DNA from: Methylorubrum aminovorans
GTDB taxonomy: Bacteria; Pseudomonadota; Alphaproteobacteria; Rhizobiales; Beijerinckiaceae
Length of the DNA stretch: 64,000 bases
Direction of reading: 5' to 3'
Assembly (NCBI RefSeq): GCF_022179725.1
Contig: NZ_BPRC01000007.1
Coordinates: 62,001-126,000 of the forward strand
A model generated the notes under the pieces. It had not been told where the DNA came from. It ran no database searches and worked only from the letters and a program-made list of their open reading frames with translations. Both the position numbers and the translations under genes were made by a program. This document shows, in pieces, positions 61,358 to 64,000 of the stretch. Position 1 is the first letter of the stretch, and each line of letters opens with the position of its first letter.

Positions 61358-64000
61358 ATGTCTCAGCCCGCCTCCGACAGCACCGCGCCCGCCGTGAAGA
61401 CGACCTGCCCGTATTGCGGCGTCGGCTGCGGCGTGCTCGCGACGCCGGACGGCCAGAGCGGTGTGGCGATCGCCGGCGACCCCGACCATCCGGCGAATTT
61501 CGGCCGCCTCTGCTCCAAGGGCTCGGCGCTCGGCGAGACGGTCGATCTCGGCGACCGGCTGCTCGATCCGATCGTGGACGGCCGGACCGCGACCTGGGAG
61601 GGCGCGCTCGGCACCGTGGCCGGCGGCTTGAGGCGGATCGCCGAGCAGCACGGGCCGGACGCGATCGCCTTCTACCTCTCGGGCCAGATCCTGACGGAGG
61701 ATTACTACGTCGCCAACAAGCTGGCGAAGGGCTTTCTGGGCACGCCGCACGTCGACACCAATTCGCGGCTGTGCATGTCGAGCGCCGTCGCCGCCCACCG
61801 CCGCGCCTTCGGCTCGGACACGGTGCCGGGCTGCTACGAGGATCTCGACGAGGCCGACCTGATCGTGCTCGTCGGCTCCAACGCCGCGTGGTGCCACCCG
61901 ATCCTGTTCCGGCGGATGATGGATGCCCGCAAGAACCGCGGCACGAAGATCGTCACCGTCGATCCCCGCCGAACGCAAACCGGTGAGGAGGCCGACCTCC
62001 ATCTCGGCCTCCAGCCGGGCACCGATACCGCGCTCTTCTCCGGCCTGCTGGTGCATCTGGCCGGCATGGGCAAGCTGGACCTGCGCTTCATCGAGGCGCA
62101 CACCGCCGGCTTCGAGGGCGCCCTGGAGCGCGCCCGGCAGATCGCGCCGGACATCGCCGCCACCGCCCGCGCCACGGGTCTGGCCGAAGCCGACGTGCAG
62201 GCCTTCTTCGAGCTGTTCGCCCGGACGAAGCGCGTCGTCACGGGCTTCAGCCAGGGGGCGAACCAGTCGGCGCAGGGCACCGACAAGGGCAACGCCATCA
62301 TCAACTGCCATCTCGCCACCGGGCGGATCGGCCAGCCCGGCATGGGCCCGCTCTCGCTCACCGGCCAGCCCAACGCCATGGGCGGGCGCGAGGTCGGCGG
62401 CCTGGCCAACATGCTCGCCGCCCACATGCACTTCGCGCCGGAAGAGGTGGACCGGGTCCGCCGTTTCTGGAAGGCGCCCAACATCATCACCGGCGAGGGC
62501 ATGAAGGCGGTCGCGCTGTTCGAGGCGATCGAGCGGGGCAAGATCAAGGCGCTCTGGGTAATCGGCACCAACCCGCTCGTCTCGATGCCGCGGGCCGACC
62601 GGATCCGCGAGGCGATCAAGGGGCTCGACCTCTACGTCGTCTCGGAGGCGGTCGCGAACAGCGACAGCGCCCGCGCGACGGGTAAGAAGACCGTGCTGCT
62701 GCCGGCGCTGGCCTGGGGCGAGAAGGACGGCACGGTGACGAATTCCGAGCGCCGCATCTCGCGCCAGCGCGCCTTCCTGAAGGCGCCGGGGCAGGCGCGG
62801 GCGGATTGGGCGATCCTGTGCGACGTTGCCCGCCGCCTCGGTCACGGCGAGGCCTTCGCCTACCAGTCCGCCGCCGAGATTTTTCGCGAACACGCTGCGC
62901 TCTCGGCGTTCGAGAACGAGGGCAGCCGCGACTTCGACCTCGGCGGCCTCGCCGAGATGAGCTCGCTTGCCTACGACGCGCACCGGCCGATGCAGTGGCC
63001 GGTGCCGAAGCGCGGGCCGGAGGCGAAGACGGGCCGCGCCCGGCTCTTTGCCGACGGGCGCTTCTACACCTTCGACCGGCGCGCCCGCTTCGTCGCGGTG
63101 CAGCCGCCGGCCCTGGCGCAGCCGGTCACCGCCGCGCACCCGCTGGTGCTCAACACCGGCCGCATCCGCGACCACTGGCACACCATGACCCGCACGGGCA
63201 AAAGCCAGCGCCTCTCCGCCCACCGCGCCGTGCCCTTCGTCGAGGTTCATCCCGACGACGCGGCCCGCTACCGCCTGAGCGACGGAGGATTTGCCCGCGT
63301 CGCGACCGAGCTCGGCAGCGCGATCCTCGAAGTGACGGTGACGGACGCCGTTCTGCCGGGCTCGATCTTCGTGCCGATGCACTGGTCCGACATGACCGCC
63401 TCCGACGGGCGCGCGGCGGCGCTCGCCCGCGGCATCGCCGATCCGGTCTCGGGCCAGCCGGAACTGAAGGCGACGCCCGCTTCCGTCGAGGCCGTGGCCT
63501 ACCGTTCCCGCGGCTACCTGCTGACGCGGGACATCCAGGCGGCGCCCGCCGGCTGGTGGTGGGCGCGGGCGACCGTTCAGGGCGGCTCCGGCCTCATCTT
63601 CGCGACCCAGGAGGGCTCGCGAGAGATGGCCTTGTCCGTGCGTGGACTGTTCCCCGGCCACGAGCTGGCCGAGTACGTCGATCACGCCCGCGGCCTCTAC
63701 CGCTGCGCCGTCTATCGCGGGGACCAACTCATTGCGGCGCTCAGCGTGGCTCCCGGTGACCGGCGGCCGGACTGGGAAATCGCCAAGGCGGTCTTCGCCA
63801 GCCCCGACATCGAGGCGTTCGACCGGCGCGCCCTGCTCTCGGGCCGGGCGGCTTCGGCCTCGGCCGGGCCGATGGTCTGCGCCTGCCACGGCGTCGGGCT
63901 CGACGTCATCACTGGGGCGATCGCAGCTGGAGCGGGCTCGGTCGAGGCGGTGGGCGCGGCCTGCAAGGCGGGAACAAATTGCGGCTCCTGCATCCCCGAG
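61358..64000 (+). CDS. nasA: assimilatory nitrate reductase, catalytic subunit (3' end beyond window)
   Basis: The reading frame is open for 881 codons up to the right edge. The N-terminal [4Fe-4S] ligands are C17, C20, C24 and C52 (CPYCGVGC; RLCSKG). The molybdopterin guanine dinucleotide parts include MSSAVAAHRRAFGSD, GSNAAWCHPILFRR, IGTNPLVSMP and NTGRIRDHWHTMTRTGKS. From about residue 838 a BFD-type [2Fe-2S] domain appears with CACHGVG and CKAGTNCGSC. This is the NasA/NarB-like type with an added iron-sulfur domain. ATG 61358 has GAGG seven bases upstream; ATG 61355 is adjacent. Confidence 0.92.
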   Translation, partial: MSQPASDSTAPAVKTTCPYCGVGCGVLATPDGQSGVAIAGDPDHPANFGRLCSKGSALGETVDLGDRLLDPIVDGRTATWEGALGTVAGGLRRIAEQHGPDAIAFYLSGQILTEDYYVANKLAKGFLGTPHVDTNSRLCMSSAVAAHRRAFGSDTVPGCYEDLDEADLIVLVGSNAAWCHPILFRRMMDARKNRGTKIVTVDPRRTQTGEEADLHLGLQPGTDTALFSGLLVHLAGMGKLDLRFIEAHTAGFEGALERARQIAPDIAATARATGLAEADVQAFFELFARTKRVVTGFSQGANQSAQGTDKGNAIINCHLATGRIGQPGMGPLSLTGQPNAMGGREVGGLANMLAAHMHFAPEEVDRVRRFWKAPNIITGEGMKAVALFEAIERGKIKALWVIGTNPLVSMPRADRIREAIKGLDLYVVSEAVANSDSARATGKKTVLLPALAWGEKDGTVTNSERRISRQRAFLKAPGQARADWAILCDVARRLGHGEAFAYQSAAEIFREHAALSAFENEGSRDFDLGGLAEMSSLAYDAHRPMQWPVPKRGPEAKTGRARLFADGRFYTFDRRARFVAVQPPALAQPVTAAHPLVLNTGRIRDHWHTMTRTGKSQRLSAHRAVPFVEVHPDDAARYRLSDGGFARVATELGSAILEVTVTDAVLPGSIFVPMHWSDMTASDGRAAALARGIADPVSGQPELKATPASVEAVAYRSRGYLLTRDIQAAPAGWWWARATVQGGSGLIFATQEGSREMALSVRGLFPGHELAEYVDHARGLYRCAVYRGDQLIAALSVAPGDRRPDWEIAKAVFASPDIEAFDRRALLSGRAASASAGPMVCACHGVGLDVITGAIAAGAGSVEAVGAACKAGTNCGSCIPE

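Noticed and set aside
61274..63889. 871-codon open frame on the minus strand
   Set aside because: It is the antisense shadow of nasA. The plus-strand frame carries all the molybdopterin and Fe-S motifs and stays open to the window edge.

Overview
The window reads as a chromosomal segment of a GC-rich alphaproteobacterium. Gene content and order fit Methylobacterium/Methylorubrum best (inference from recall; no search was run). Supporting signs are an F0 operon with a split b/b' pair, a CcrM-type GANTC methyltransferase, a Porin_2-family porin, BA14K and DUF1328 proteins, a bifunctional Rsh, an assimilatory nitrate reductase with a C-terminal BFD domain, and several short palindromic repeats. 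I see no prophage, insertion sequence, CRISPR array, rRNA or tRNA gene. Almost everything is core or lightly accessory chromosome.

Layout. 1-3.9 kb: a cut-off NmrA-like gene divergent from an HxlR regulator with a clear inverted-repeat operator candidate, then DUF3429, a ClC transporter, a DUF1328 peptide and an SDR. 3.9-14.8 kb (minus strand): glyA, an NsrR-like Rrf2 regulator, nrdR, ribD, ribE, and further on ribH, nusB, thiL. The usually compact rib-nus-thi block is split by about 4.4 kb carrying a HAD-UbiA fusion, GtrA, a membrane glycosyltransferase-like protein and a secreted protein. 15.2-18.1 kb: the F0 operon atpI-B-E-F'-F with a good sigma70-type promoter. 18.2-22.2 kb: dsbA-like, dciA, mutY, ccrM. 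22.6-30.1 kb: RlpA-like, a PHA-system protein, a Pro-rich peptide, uup, a porin with a strong terminator, and a BON/OmpA-like protein. 30-41 kb: class III cyclase, HD hydrolase, slt, dapA, smpB, NYN protein, pyrE, rsh, rpoZ. 41.3-50.6 kb: nfuA-like, tsaB, rimI, plsC, MEKHLA, miaB, phoH, ybeY, corC, lnt. 50.8-56.3 kb: BA14K protein, catalase/oxyR pair, AbrB-family permease, dgkA, two tandem paralogous micro-membrane proteins. 56.5-64 kb: phosphoesterase, murI, egtB-egtD (ergothioneine), DUF779, and nasA running off the right edge.

How it works together. The rib/gly/nrd block serves flavin, one-carbon and dNTP metabolism. The HAD-UbiA/GtrA/glycosyltransferase genes look like a polyprenyl-phosphate sugar module for the envelope. 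katalase/OxyR, the NsrR-like protein, ergothioneine genes and MutY form a scattered oxidative and nitrosative stress theme. The most interesting observations are the embedded polyprenyl-sugar module, the 106-bp repeat with two copies of identical length, the OmpA domain split by a charged low-complexity insert, the tandem micro-membrane paralogs, and the possibly leaderless, self-operated oxyR. None of these alone proves a new system.
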